64,000 nucleotides of DNA from Mesorhizobium sp. M2E.F.Ca.ET.219.01.1.1 (GTDB lineage: Bacteria; Pseudomonadota; Alphaproteobacteria; Rhizobiales; Rhizobiaceae): NCBI RefSeq assembly GCF_004016445.2, contig NZ_SADT02000001.1:2027630-2091629 (forward strand). The letters are read 5' to 3'. Position numbers and translations under genes: made by a program. Shown here piece by piece: positions 17,992 to 27,081 of this stretch (its first letter is position 1; every line of letters starts with the position of its first letter). Below the pieces are notes generated by a model, which had not been told where the DNA came from, ran no database searches, and saw only the letters and a list, made by a program, of their open reading frames with translations.

Positions 17992-18597
17992 ATGCAGCTG
18001 AAGAAGCTTGCTTCGTTCCTCGTCGTGCTTGCCGGCCTTTTTGCGGCATCCCTTTTCTCGGTATCTGGGCCGGCCGTTGCCGCCGACAAGGAAAACGCCA
18101 TGATCATCACGCTCAAGGATGGCGACGTGACCATCGCGCTGCGCCCCGATCTGGCGCCCAAGCATGTCGCGCAGATCAAGAAGCTGGTGCGCGACGGCGC
18201 CTATGATAATGTCGCCTTCCACCGCGTCATCGACGGCTTCATGGCGCAGACGGGCGACGTCAAGTTTGGCAACATGAAGAAGGGCTTTAACGCCGAAGCC
18301 GTCGGCACCGGCGGTTCCGACCTGCCCGACCTGCCGGCCGAGTTCTCGCAGAGCGAGCAGTTCACCCGCGGCGTGGTCGGCATGGCTCGTTCGCAGGACC
18401 CGAATTCAGCCAACTCGCAATTCTTCATCATGTTCGCGCCAGCGCCGAACCTCGACGGCCAGTACACGATCGTCGGCAAGGTGGTTGGCGGCATGGACCT
18501 CGTCGACAAGATCAAGAAGGGCGACGAGGCCAACAACGGCACGGTCGCCGACCCCGACCGCATGATCAAGGTTCGCATCGCCGCCGACCGCAAATAA
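17992..18597 (+). CDS. Periplasmic cyclophilin-type peptidyl-prolyl isomerase
   Basis: 201 residues with an N-terminal signal peptide (LASFLVVLAGLFAASLFSVSG, likely cut after PAVAA). The cyclophilin core follows: IITLKDGDVTIALRPDLAPK, the active-site FHRVIDGFMAQTGD, GVVGMARSQDPNSANSQFFI and the closing GKVVGGMDLVDKI. It catalyses cis-trans isomerisation of Xaa-Pro bonds, presumably during outer membrane and periplasmic protein folding. A cytoplasmic sister gene follows directly; the two share most core motifs and look like a tandem duplication. Confidence 0.93.
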   Translation: MQLKKLASFLVVLAGLFAASLFSVSGPAVAADKENAMIITLKDGDVTIALRPDLAPKHVAQIKKLVRDGAYDNVAFHRVIDGFMAQTGDVKFGNMKKGFNAEAVGTGGSDLPDLPAEFSQSEQFTRGVVGMARSQDPNSANSQFFIMFAPAPNLDGQYTIVGKVVGGMDLVDKIKKGDEANNGTVADPDRMIKVRIAADRK

Positions 18598-18627
18598 ACC
18601 CCTCAATTTTCAAAAAGGATTTCTGAC

Positions 18628-19140
18628 ATGGCTGAGATCAAGGACCGCGAGAACGCGCTCATCATGGAAACGACCAAGGGCCAGGTCGTCATCGAAATGT
18701 ACCCCGAATTGGCCCCCGGCCACGTCGCCCGCATCAAGGAGCTTGCGCGTGAGGGCGCCTATGACGGCGTGGTGTTCCACCGCGTCATCGACGGCTTCAT
18801 GGCGCAGACCGGCGACGTCAAGTTCGGCAATTCGAGCAAGCCCACCTACGCGCCGTCGCGCGCGGGCATGGGCGGCTCCGACAAGCCGGACCTCAAGGCC
18901 GAGTTCTCCAACGCCAATCACGGCCGCGGCGCTTGCTCTATGGCTCGGGCCCAGAACCCGAACTCGGCGAATTCGCAGTTCTTCATCTGTTTCGACGCCG
19001 CCGCCTTCCTCAACCGCCAGTACACGGTGTGGGGCCAGGTCATCGAAGGCATGGAGAATGTCGACAAGATCAAGCGCGGCGAGCCGGTGCAGGATCCCGA
19101 CAAGATCGTGTCGCTGAAGGTCGCGGCCGACGTCAAGTAA
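18628..19140 (+). CDS. ppiB: Cytoplasmic cyclophilin-type peptidyl-prolyl isomerase
   Basis: 170 residues without a signal peptide. Core motifs are MYPELAPGHVARIKELA, VVFHRVIDGFMAQTGDVKFG and the substrate-pocket segment RAQNPNSANSQFFICF. It contains the extra loop NSSKPTYAPSRAGMGGSDKP not present at the same place in the periplasmic sister. Length and features fit PpiB. It lies 30 bases after the sister gene with an AAAGGA-like ribosome site, so the pair is one operon with coaD. Confidence 0.92.
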   Translation: MAEIKDRENALIMETTKGQVVIEMYPELAPGHVARIKELAREGAYDGVVFHRVIDGFMAQTGDVKFGNSSKPTYAPSRAGMGGSDKPDLKAEFSNANHGRGACSMARAQNPNSANSQFFICFDAAAFLNRQYTVWGQVIEGMENVDKIKRGEPVQDPDKIVSLKVAADVK

Positions 19141-19150
19141 AGGCGGAACG

Positions 19151-19597
19151 ATGGGCGCAGTCTGGTCCCTGCTTGGCATCCTGTCCGGCGCCTTCATCGC
19201 CGTCCAGGCGCCTATCAATTCGCAGCTGGCGCGCGGCCTCGGCCTCCCGGTCGCGGCGGCGGCGTTCTCCTTCCTGTCGGGCGCTATCGTGCTTGGCATC
19301 ATTGCCTTCGCGGTGGTGAGGCTGCAGGGCATCTCGCTCGACTGGAAGGCGCCGGCGCCCTGGCTGTTCATCGCCGGCGGCATGCTCGGCGGCTTCTATG
19401 TCACGCTCTCCACCATTCTCACGCCGCGCATTGGCGCCGCGGCTCTCATGGCCTTCCTGGTCGCCGGGCAGTTGCTCGCCGGCATGCTGATCGACCGCGT
19501 CGGCTTCCTTGGCGTCGCGGTGCGCGAAATTTCGCTCGGCCGTGTCGCCGGCGCGGTAATGCTGCTCGCCGGGGCGCTGCTCATCCGGCTTTTCTGA
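19151..19597 (+). CDS. DMT superfamily YdcZ-type membrane protein
   Basis: 148 residues with four or five hydrophobic helices. The opening [21 protein letters not shown] is the signature of the YdcZ/DUF606 branch of the drug/metabolite transporter superfamily, and the second half contains [20 protein letters not shown] and a closing [16 protein letters not shown]. These short proteins are thought to act as dimers. Substrate unknown. Its TGA shares a base with the queA ATG (TGATG). Confidence 0.8.
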   Translation: MGAVWSLLGILSGAFIAVQAPINSQLARGLGLPVAAAAFSFLSGAIVLGIIAFAVVRLQGISLDWKAPAPWLFIAGGMLGGFYVTLSTILTPRIGAAALMAFLVAGQLLAGMLIDRVGFLGVAVREISLGRVAGAVMLLAGALLIRLF

Positions 19598-20685
19598 TGC
19601 GCGTCGACCTGTTCGACTTCGACCTGCCGGAGGAGCGCATAGCGCTTCGCCCGGCGGAGCCGCGCGACAGCGCCAGGCTGCTGGTCGTCAAACCGGGCGA
19701 AACGCTGCAGGATCGCGTCGTCCGCGACCTGCCGTCGGTGCTTCGCGAAGGCGACGTGCTGGTGTTCAACGACACCAAGGTCATTCCGGCGCAGCTCAAA
19801 GGCGTGCGCAAGCGCGGCGAGGCCGTGGCGCAGGTCGAGGCGACGCTGCATATGCGCGTGGCGCCGGATCGCTGGCAGGCCTTCATGCGGCCGGGCAAGC
19901 GCATCGCCGCTGGCGACCGCATCCATTTCGGCCATGACGGCAATTCCTGCTTCCTCGGCCAGCTCGACGCGACGGTGATCGAAAAGGGCGAGGCGGGCGA
20001 GGCGCTGCTCGGCTTCGACCTCTCCGGGCCGTTCCTCGACGAGGCGCTGCATGCCGTCGGCCATATCCCGCTGCCGCCTTATATCGCCTCGAAGCGCGAC
20101 GACGACGAGCGCGACCGCGCCGACTACCAGACCATTTACGCCAGAGAAGAAGGCGCCGTCGCGGCTCCCACCGCCGGGCTGCATTTCACGCCGGAGCTGT
20201 TTGCCGCGCTCGACGCCAAAGGCATCGAACGCCGCTTCGTCACGCTCCATGTCGGCGCCGGCACCTTCCTGCCAGTCAAAGCCGACGACACGGCCGATCA
20301 CAAGATGCATGCTGAGACCGGCTCGGTAGATGCCGAGACAGCGGCGGCGCTCAACGCGGCCAAGGAGCGGGGAGGGCGGATCGTCTGCGTCGGCACGACG
20401 TCGCTGCGGCTTCTGGAGAGCGCGGCGCGTGACGACGGCAGGATCGAGCCCTGGTCCGGACCGACCGACATCTTCATCACGCCCGGCTACCAGTTCCGCA
20501 CCGCCGACATGCTGATGACCAATTTCCATCTGCCGCGCTCGACGCTTTTCATGCTGGTCTCGGCCTTCAGCGGGCTGGAGACGATGCGTGCGGCCTATGT
20601 GCATGCCATCGAGAACCGCTACAGGTTCTACTCCTATGGCGACGCCAGCCTGCTTTACCGAGCGGAGACGAGCGATGGACGATGA
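19597..20685 (+). CDS. queA: S-adenosylmethionine:tRNA ribosyltransferase-isomerase
   Basis: 362-residue QueA, which adds the epoxy-cyclopentane ring of queuosine precursor to tRNA wobble guanine derivatives. Visible family segments include [72 protein letters not shown] and [20 protein letters not shown]. Starts at ATG 19597, coupled to the preceding transporter gene. It overlaps the next small gene by 11 bases and tgt follows, forming a queuosine unit. Confidence 0.95.
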   Translation: MRVDLFDFDLPEERIALRPAEPRDSARLLVVKPGETLQDRVVRDLPSVLREGDVLVFNDTKVIPAQLKGVRKRGEAVAQVEATLHMRVAPDRWQAFMRPGKRIAAGDRIHFGHDGNSCFLGQLDATVIEKGEAGEALLGFDLSGPFLDEALHAVGHIPLPPYIASKRDDDERDRADYQTIYAREEGAVAAPTAGLHFTPELFAALDAKGIERRFVTLHVGAGTFLPVKADDTADHKMHAETGSVDAETAAALNAAKERGGRIVCVGTTSLRLLESAARDDGRIEPWSGPTDIFITPGYQFRTADMLMTNFHLPRSTLFMLVSAFSGLETMRAAYVHAIENRYRFYSYGDASLLYRAETSDGR

Positions 20686-20944
20686 TCTCGACGGCATGGA
20701 CCGCGACACGCTGATCGCGGAAGTGAGGAAGCTGCGCGCCGGCATCCGGGCGCATCGCGATACGACCGGGCATGATCTGTGCTGGCATCATCCCGATCTA
20801 TGGGACCTTTTGCCGGAAAAGACCGAGCCTGCGATCGCTGTGCCGCCCTGGCCGAAATTCATGCGCGGCTGCATCCGCTACCGGCAGTCGCTCGACGAGC
20901 AGGCGCCCGATGCGCCGGTGCACGACAAGGAATTCAATGGCTGA
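20675..20944 (+). CDS. Small conserved hypothetical protein between queA and tgt
   Basis: 89 residues from [11 protein letters not shown]. It is acidic at the N-terminus and carries a Trp- and Pro-rich middle: [19 protein letters not shown] and [20 protein letters not shown]. The Cys/His pair in LCWHHP could bind metal. No function is recognised. It overlaps queA by 11 bases and tgt by 8 bases, so it is embedded in the queuosine operon and should be translated together with both enzymes. It seems, from memory, to be conserved among rhizobia. Confidence 0.7.
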   Translation: MDDDLDGMDRDTLIAEVRKLRAGIRAHRDTTGHDLCWHHPDLWDLLPEKTEPAIAVPPWPKFMRGCIRYRQSLDEQAPDAPVHDKEFNG

Positions 20945-22067
20945 AACTTTTTCCTTCAAGGTGCTTGCCAGCGACGGCAAGGCCAGGCGCGGCCTTGTCT
21001 CGATGCCGCGCGGCGAGATCCGCACGCCGGCCTTCATGCCGGTCGGCACAGGCGGCACCGTCAAGGCCATGTATATGGATCAAGTGCGCGGCGTCGGTGC
21101 CGACATCATCCTCGGCAACACCTATCATCTGATGCTGCGGCCCGGCGCCGAGCGCGTGGCCAGGCTCGGCGGATTGCACGAGTTCGCGCGCTGGCCGCAT
21201 CCGATCCTGACCGACAGCGGCGGCTTCCAGGTCATGTCGCTGTCGAAGCTCAGGAAGCTGACCGAACAGGGCGTCACCTTCCGCTCGCATATCGACGGCG
21301 CGCCTTACGAAATGTCGCCGGAGCGGTCGATCGAGATCCAGGGACTGCTCGATTCCGACATCCAGATGCAGCTCGACGAGTGCACGGCACTCCCGGCCAA
21401 GCCCAAGGAGATCGAGCGAGCCATGGAATTGTCGCTGCGCTGGGCCGAGCGCTGCAAGATTGCGTTCGGTGATCAGCCGGGCAAGGCGATGTTCGGCATC
21501 GTCCAGGGCGGCGACAGCGCGCCGATGCGCGTGCGTTCGGCTCAGGCGCTGAAGGCGATGGATCTGAAAGGCTATGCCGTCGGCGGGCTGGCTGTCGGCG
21601 AGCCGCAGCAAGTGATGCTGGAGATGCTCGACATCACCTGTCCGGAACTGCCGGCCGACAAGCCGCGCTACCTGATGGGCGTCGGCACGCCGGACGATAT
21701 CTTGAAATCGGTGGCGCGCGGCATCGACATGTTCGACTGCGTGATGCCGACGCGCGCCGGCCGCCATGGCCTCGCCTATACGCGCCGCGGCAAAGTCAAT
21801 CTCAGGAATGCCCGCCATGCCGACGATCCGCGGCCGCTCGACGAGGAAAGCGACTGCCCGGCCGCGCGCGATTACTCGCGCGCCTACCTGCACCACCTCG
21901 TGCGTTCGCAGGAATCGCTTGGCGCCATGCTGCTGACCTGGAACAACCTGTCCTATTATCAGAAGCTGATGCAGGACATCCGGGTGGCCATCGAGGCGCA
22001 GGCTTTTGAAGCGCGCGCCGCCGAGATCGCCGAAGGCTGGGCGAGGGGCGACATTCCGGCGATCTAG
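20937..22067 (+). CDS. tgt: Queuine tRNA-ribosyltransferase with degenerate zinc site
   Basis: 376-residue Tgt, exchanging guanine at the wobble position of GUN-anticodon tRNAs. The general acid/base Asp93 is in [12 protein letters not shown] and the nucleophile Asp267 in [14 protein letters not shown]. However the structural zinc site known from Zymomonas and E. coli enzymes (CxCxxC plus a later His) is largely gone: the sequence reads ESDCPAAR, with Ser305, Cys307 and Ala310, and TWNN in place of a TEHN-type His at 336. Start at 20937 (MAETFSFKV) is preferred over the upstream open frame. Confidence 0.94.
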   Translation: MAETFSFKVLASDGKARRGLVSMPRGEIRTPAFMPVGTGGTVKAMYMDQVRGVGADIILGNTYHLMLRPGAERVARLGGLHEFARWPHPILTDSGGFQVMSLSKLRKLTEQGVTFRSHIDGAPYEMSPERSIEIQGLLDSDIQMQLDECTALPAKPKEIERAMELSLRWAERCKIAFGDQPGKAMFGIVQGGDSAPMRVRSAQALKAMDLKGYAVGGLAVGEPQQVMLEMLDITCPELPADKPRYLMGVGTPDDILKSVARGIDMFDCVMPTRAGRHGLAYTRRGKVNLRNARHADDPRPLDEESDCPAARDYSRAYLHHLVRSQESLGAMLLTWNNLSYYQKLMQDIRVAIEAQAFEARAAEIAEGWARGDIPAI

Positions 22068-22132
22068 CCGCTGGTCCCGCCGATTGACGGACGTTCTGCC
22101 TGGGAGCAGAGTCCTGTCTTGAGGGATCAGCC

Positions 22133-22857
22133 ATGGCTGTGACGTTCGATTTCGCCGGCAAGACGGCGATCGTGACCGGCGGATCGAGGGGCATCGGCAA
22201 GGCCGTAGCCATGCAACTGGCGCGATCCGGATGTGACGTCTGGATATGGGATGCCGATCCAGCGCCACTCGACGGAACCCGCAGCCAGACAGTCGATGTA
22301 ACCAAGGCAGGCGATATCGGAAATGCGCTGAGCGAAGTGATCGCCGAGAGCGGCCGGGTCGATATTCTCGTCAACAATGCCGGCTATCTCGGCCCGTATC
22401 GCAGCTTCGAGGGTTTCGAGCCGGCCGAGTGGCAGCGCATCATCGGGATCAATCTCATCGGGACGTTCGAGGTCACACATCAGGTTTTGCCGTTCATGCG
22501 CAAGACCGGCAGCGGCCGCATCGTCAATATGGGGTCGCTGGCCGGCAAGGAGGGATTGCCTAACCTTGCGGCCTATTCGGCGGCGAGCGCAGGTATCATC
22601 GCTTTTACCAAAGCCTTGTCCGTGAAGTCAGTGACACCGATATCCGCGTCAATTGCGTCGCGCCGGGGCCGATCGATACCGAGCTTATCAGGCGACTTGG
22701 CAATCAAGTCGTCAGCGACATGATCGGCGCAAGTCCGCTCAAGCGCCTTGGCGCCGTCGACGAGGTCGCGGCGCTGGTGCTCTGGCTTTGCTCGGATGCC
22801 GTCAGCTTCAACACGGGCGCGGTATTCGACATGTCCGGCGGCAGGGCTCGCTACTGA
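22133..22857 (+). pseudogene. SDR family oxidoreductase, frameshifted and lacking catalytic Lys
   Basis: The first 160 residues are a normal short-chain dehydrogenase: TGGSRGIGKA coenzyme loop, VDILVNNAGYLG and IVNMGSLAGK. At the active site the sequence is Tyr148-SAA-Ser152, so the YxxxK lysine is Ser. Near 22621 the frame breaks: reading TTGTCCGTGAAG gives nonsense, while the frame one base earlier continues perfectly as EVSDTDIRVNCVAPGPIDTE to MSGGRARY and a stop at 22857. One lost C (TCC-CGT to TCCGT) explains it. Either a real pseudogene or a sequencing error at one base; the lysine change is separate. Confidence 0.75.
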
Positions 22858-22977
22858 ACACCGGTTTATGTGCTGAGGCCGAGGTCCCCAAGCCTCTGCT
22901 TGAGGCACGTGCGAACTATTTTGAAACGACTGCGAATATAAAGATTGCCGGGGTGATCTCAGGCAAAGGCGCAGACC

Positions 22978-24453
22978 TTGCTCGTCTCGGAACAAGCCTC
23001 GGTGTCAGGCGAGGCGCAGACAAATCGCGCTAGCGGCTCTCGCGAGTCTGCTGCCGCCGTTCAGCAATGGACGGGAGCGGTGTTGCCGGCCGTCGCGGTC
23101 ATCGGGCTCGCCGGCCTCGCCCTGCGGGTGCTCGGCGCGCGTGGCGACCTCTGGCTAGATGAGATCTGGAGCCTGGTGCAGCTTGAGCCGCTCACCTCGA
23201 TCGACCAGATATTCTGGCGCATAAATCATGACAACAACCATTTCCTCAATTCGATCTATCTCTACCTTGTCGGCGCCGATGCCTCGCCATTGCTCCAGCG
23301 CGGACTGTCGATAGCGCTGGGTGTCGGTGCCGTCTTTGCCGCGGGAGCGGCTGCTCGAGGCCGGTGGGCAGCTGTCGCCACAAGCCTGCTGTTCGCCATC
23401 AGCTATCCGATGGTTCACTATGGCTCGGAAGCGAGAGGCTATGCCGGCCTGGTGTTGTTCACGCTTCTTGCCGTCATGTTCCTGGAGCGCCGGCTCGACG
23501 GAAGAGGTTCGGGCGTCGCGTTCGGGGCGATCGTCCTCCTCGGCTTTCTGTCCCATCTCATCATGGTGGAAACCGTGGCTGTCCTGGTTGCCTGGGCCGC
23601 CTGGATCGTCTGGCGGCGCACCGGCAGCCTCGGGCGGGTCAATGTGGAACTCGGTCAGATCTTCGCGCCAGCCTTCCTGGCCGTGCTGCCGCTTGCCGCC
23701 TGCATGCTGATTGGCTCGCTGCTGTTCGGCTTCAGGATCGGTGGCGTCCTGCCATTCTCGCTTCACGCCTTCGGGCAGGGCTATGGCGGAATGATCCGCT
23801 ACCTGTTTGACGTGCTGGATTGGATCGGCGACTGGGTATCCATCGTTGCCGCCTGCGGGCTCGTCTGCGTCTGCGCCGCCACCTGGCGCGATCGGCGAGC
23901 CAGCCTCTATGTCATTGGGATCGTCGGATTGCCCGTTATCATGGCGATGGCACGACCGCCCAATGCCGAATTCCCGCGCTACTTCCTCGTTCCCGCAACA
24001 TTGATGCTGCTGTGGGCGGGCGAGCTGCTTGGGCGTGGTTTCGCCGCCGGAGGCAGGTACCGTCTGTTCGCGGCGGCCGCAATGGCGGCAATCCTCGCCG
24101 GCACGACAACGCTTCTGCTGCCATTCTACGAATATGGGCGGGGGTCCTACGCCGCGATGGTCGACAAAATGACGCGTGACGGCGCAGCCGACTACGCTAC
24201 CAACCAGGAATTCCGGACCGTCATGACCGTCGATTATTTTGCCAAACGGCTCGGGCGTCAGGCCTCGTTTGTCGCCATGGACAAGATATGTGACGAACAT
24301 CCGTCCTGGCTGATCCTCGAGGGGTCCATCGACCGGCAGCCGCAATATGTCGACGCCGCGCCGGCCTGCAGATCGGCCTATGAGCGTGTCGATGCTTCGA
24401 CGAGCTGGGGTCTTTCAGGCCTGGCCTGGACGCTGTATCAGCGCCGGGATTGA
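22978..24453 (+). CDS. GT-C type membrane glycosyltransferase (family 39/ArnT-like)
   Basis: 491 residues with about nine to ten transmembrane helices. The first luminal loop carries the acidic motif in RGDLWLDEIWSLVQLEP, the hallmark of GT-C enzymes that use polyprenyl-phosphate sugars, and a second acidic/His stretch INHDNNHFLNSIYLY follows. The C-terminal 100 residues form a soluble periplasmic part ending in WGLSGLAWTLYQRRD. Acceptor and sugar are unknown. Start is uncertain (TTG at 22978 or later in-frame codons). It is not coupled to neighbours and may be an isolated envelope-modification gene. Confidence 0.75.
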   Translation: MLVSEQASVSGEAQTNRASGSRESAAAVQQWTGAVLPAVAVIGLAGLALRVLGARGDLWLDEIWSLVQLEPLTSIDQIFWRINHDNNHFLNSIYLYLVGADASPLLQRGLSIALGVGAVFAAGAAARGRWAAVATSLLFAISYPMVHYGSEARGYAGLVLFTLLAVMFLERRLDGRGSGVAFGAIVLLGFLSHLIMVETVAVLVAWAAWIVWRRTGSLGRVNVELGQIFAPAFLAVLPLAACMLIGSLLFGFRIGGVLPFSLHAFGQGYGGMIRYLFDVLDWIGDWVSIVAACGLVCVCAATWRDRRASLYVIGIVGLPVIMAMARPPNAEFPRYFLVPATLMLLWAGELLGRGFAAGGRYRLFAAAAMAAILAGTTTLLLPFYEYGRGSYAAMVDKMTRDGAADYATNQEFRTVMTVDYFAKRLGRQASFVAMDKICDEHPSWLILEGSIDRQPQYVDAAPACRSAYERVDASTSWGLSGLAWTLYQRRD

Positions 24454-24501
24454 GTGCGAGGCCAGCCAAATTCCGGACGTCGCACGCGGTCCCGGAATTG
24501 C

Positions 24502-24921
24502 TCAGGTGCTGACCGAAGTCGAGGCGCGCAGGCTGCAGCCGGTGATCTTGAAACTGCCATCCGCCTGCTGCTCAAGCGTATAGACCGCCTCGTACTCCTT
24601 GCCGTCCGGTCCGACGATCAGCACCTGCTGGACGATCGAGCCAGGCCCTGTCTCCTCAACCTTGCCGAAGGAATAGGATTGGGGCTTTCGCACCGGCGCA
24701 TAGCCGTTCGTCACCATGTTCATGAAGGTGTCGACGGTCGGAAAGATCTGCTTCACGTTCGGCGCGGCGAAACTATAGGCGGCGGTGCCGTCATCGGCGA
24801 TGAAGGCCTTCAATTGGCTGTCGATAACCGTCTGCGCGGCCTTGACCTCCGCATCGCCGGCGAAGGCAAGCGTGGTCATCAACATCGGAACAAGAGCTAT
24901 TGCGAACAAAGCGCGGCGCAT
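24502..24921 (-). CDS. DUF4864 secreted protein
   Basis: 139 residues with a signal peptide (LFAIALVPMLMTTLAFAG). The mature part matches the DUF4864 plan: AQTVIDSQLKAFIADDGTAA, SFAAPNVKQIFPTVDTFMNM, and the strand pair VQQVLIVGPDGKEYEAVYTL then DGSFKITGCSL. A SnoaL/NTF2-like cone fold is likely. Location is periplasmic or external; role unknown. It stands alone, convergent with the glycosyltransferase gene. Confidence 0.82.
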   Translation of the reverse strand: MRRALFAIALVPMLMTTLAFAGDAEVKAAQTVIDSQLKAFIADDGTAAYSFAAPNVKQIFPTVDTFMNMVTNGYAPVRKPQSYSFGKVEETGPGSIVQQVLIVGPDGKEYEAVYTLEQQADGSFKITGCSLRASTSVST

Positions 24922-25131
24922 GGCCTGCCTCCCGGAATTCGCTTGGCGAACGACTCTAACATACGCGTAGCGGCGTGGCGTGGTTTCACCGACCCGCGAA
25001 GATTTCGCCTATTTCGCCGCCGGAGGCGGAACCGGGTGCTCTTTGAGCCGCGCGGCGCGTGAAGCTTGAAAGCCGGGCGGCAGTCTGCCACAAGGGCCGC
25101 TCATTCATGATGCAGGCGGCAGGACCGGGCA

Positions 25132-25368
25132 ATGAAGGCATTTTTCGTGCAGATTAAATGCGATCTGGGCAAGGCCTATGAGGTCGCCAGCGCGCTTGCC
25201 GACGCCGAGATCGCGTCCGAAATCTACTCGACCGCCGGCAATTATGACCTGCTCGCCAAATTCTACGTCGACGACGAGGAGGATATCGGCCACTTCGTCA
25301 ATGAGCGGGTGCAGATCCTGCCCGGAATCAAAGACACCTTCACCATCGTGACCTTCCGGGCGTTCTGA
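25132..25368 (+). CDS. Stand-alone Lrp/AsnC ligand-binding (RAM) domain protein
   Basis: 78 residues consisting only of the effector-binding and oligomerisation domain of Lrp/AsnC regulators: FFVQIKCDLGKAYEVASALA, TAGNYDLLAKFYVDDEEDIG and LPGIKDTFTIVTFRAF. No DNA-binding helix-turn-helix is present or missing through truncation, since the ATG directly precedes the domain. Such proteins may bind amino acids and modulate other Lrp members. It lies 170 bases before the ATP-grasp gene; whether it belongs with that cluster is unclear. Confidence 0.85.
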   Translation: MKAFFVQIKCDLGKAYEVASALADAEIASEIYSTAGNYDLLAKFYVDDEEDIGHFVNERVQILPGIKDTFTIVTFRAF

Positions 25369-25536
25369 CCGGCCTGGCGATGCCCCGCTGGCAAGCAGGG
25401 GCTGACCCGACCTTGCCGCCTGTGCCTTAAATTTAGGCAATTTGCATAGAGTGGCCGTCACGGCTTCCTAAATCATCGATTGCCCTTGATTTTCTCCGGC
25501 GAGGCCAGTGAAATGGCCTCATAGGGGAGTACACGA

Positions 25537-26949
25537 TTGGCAGCGTTCGACGAAATGCTTCCGGAAGTTTCCGGATTGAGAAGACCTTACGAGGCTTACG
25601 ATCGCTGGCTGAAGGAGCAGGACCCGGCCAGGCTTACCCAGAAAATGCAGGACGCGGAGCGCGTCTTCCGCAAGACCGGCATCACCTTTGCCGTCTATGG
25701 CGAGCAGGAAGCTTCCGAGCGGCTGATCCCTTTCGACATCGTGCCGCGCATCCTCTCCGGCCAGGAATGGCGCCGGCTGACGCAGGGCATCGAGCAGCGC
25801 GTGCAGGCGCTGAACGCGTTTCTCGACGACATCTATCACCGCCAGGAGATCCTGCGCGCCGGACGGGTGCCGAGGGAGCTTGTCGCGAAGAACGAGGCCT
25901 TCCTGCCCGAGATGATCGGGGTGAGGCCGCCGGCGGGCGTCTACACCCATATCATCGGCGTCGATATCGTCCGCATATCGGAGAACGAGTTCTACGTGCT
26001 GGAGGACAATGCCCGCACGCCGTCCGGCGTCTCCTACATGCTGGAGAACCGCGAGACGATGATGCAGCTCTTTCCGGAGCTGTTCCAGAAGATCAAGGTG
26101 CGGCCGGTCGAGAACTATCCGCAGCTCCTGCGCCAGTCGCTCGCAGCGGTCAGGCCGCAAAGCGCCAAGGGCGCGCCGACCATCGCAGTGCTGACGCCAG
26201 GCTCCTACAACTCGGCCTATTTCGAGCATGCCTTCCTCGCCGACCAGATGGGCGTGCAACTGGTCGAGGGGCAGGATCTGCGCGTCGTCGACGGCCATGT
26301 CGCGATGCGCACGACCGAAGGCTACAAGCAGATCGACGTGCTTTACCGGCGCGTCGACGACGCCTTCCTCGATCCGCTGACTTTCCGCCCGGACTCCGCG
26401 CTCGGCGTGCCGGGCATCATGGATGTCTACCGCGCCGGCAACATCACCATCGCCAATGCGCCGGGCACCGGCATCGCCGACGACAAGGCGATTTATTCCT
26501 ACATGCCGGAGATCGTCGAGTTCTACACCGGCCGCAAGGCCATTCTCGGCAACATCCCGACCTGGCGCTGCTCGGAGCCGGACAGCCTCAAATATGTGCT
26601 CGAGCACATCAGCGAGCTGGTGGTCAAGGAAGTGCACGGCTCGGGCGGCTACGGCATGCTGGTCGGCCCGGCCGCGACCAAGAAGGAATGCCAGGAGTTC
26701 GCCAAGAAGCTGCAGGCGAAGCCCTCGAACTACATCGCCCAGCCGACGCTGGCGCTGTCGACCTGCCCGATCCTGACCGAAAAGGGTCTATCACCGCGCC
26801 ATGTCGATCTTCGGCCTTACGTGCTGGTTTCCGACCGAATCCAGATCGTGCCGGGTGGCTTGACGCGCGTGGCGCTCAAGCAGGGTTCGCTTGTCGTCAA
26901 TTCCTCGCAAGGGGGCGGGACGAAGGATACGTGGGTTCTCGACGACTAG
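25537..26949 (+). CDS. Circularly permuted ATP-grasp ligase
   Basis: 470 residues starting at TTG (25537) after a GGGGAG ribosome site. Typical segments are YDRWLKEQDPARLTQKMQDA, VYGEQEASERLIPFDIVPRI, FYVLEDNARTPSGVSYMLEN, the ATP-binding EVHGSGGYGMLVGPAATKKE and STCPILTEKGLSPRHVDLRP. The permuted ATP-grasp family (DUF404/407) is predicted to form peptide or amide bonds. It is the first gene of a co-directional cluster with alpha-E, transglutaminase-like and Anbu genes. Confidence 0.88.
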   Translation: MAAFDEMLPEVSGLRRPYEAYDRWLKEQDPARLTQKMQDAERVFRKTGITFAVYGEQEASERLIPFDIVPRILSGQEWRRLTQGIEQRVQALNAFLDDIYHRQEILRAGRVPRELVAKNEAFLPEMIGVRPPAGVYTHIIGVDIVRISENEFYVLEDNARTPSGVSYMLENRETMMQLFPELFQKIKVRPVENYPQLLRQSLAAVRPQSAKGAPTIAVLTPGSYNSAYFEHAFLADQMGVQLVEGQDLRVVDGHVAMRTTEGYKQIDVLYRRVDDAFLDPLTFRPDSALGVPGIMDVYRAGNITIANAPGTGIADDKAIYSYMPEIVEFYTGRKAILGNIPTWRCSEPDSLKYVLEHISELVVKEVHGSGGYGMLVGPAATKKECQEFAKKLQAKPSNYIAQPTLALSTCPILTEKGLSPRHVDLRPYVLVSDRIQIVPGGLTRVALKQGSLVVNSSQGGGTKDTWVLDD

Positions 26950-26950
26950 A

Positions 26951-27067
26951 GCGGTGAATGGTGAATGGTAAAATGGTGAATGGTCGGATGCCTGGTTACG
27001 AGAGGATGGCAATGACGAAGTGTTGCTGGATACTACTCACTATTCACCATTCACTATTCACCACTCG
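26951..27067. repeat. Inverted repeat built from a TGAATGG heptamer
   Basis: The left arm (26951-26985) contains tandem GGTGAATGGTGAATGG copies and the right arm (27033-27067) is its inverse, with tandem ATTCACCATTCACTATTCACC. The two arms frame 47 bases of spacer, so a large stem-loop is possible. It fills the 132-base gap between the ATP-grasp and alpha-E genes. Confidence 0.7.
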
Positions 27068-27081
27068 CTAGGCAAAGCCAC

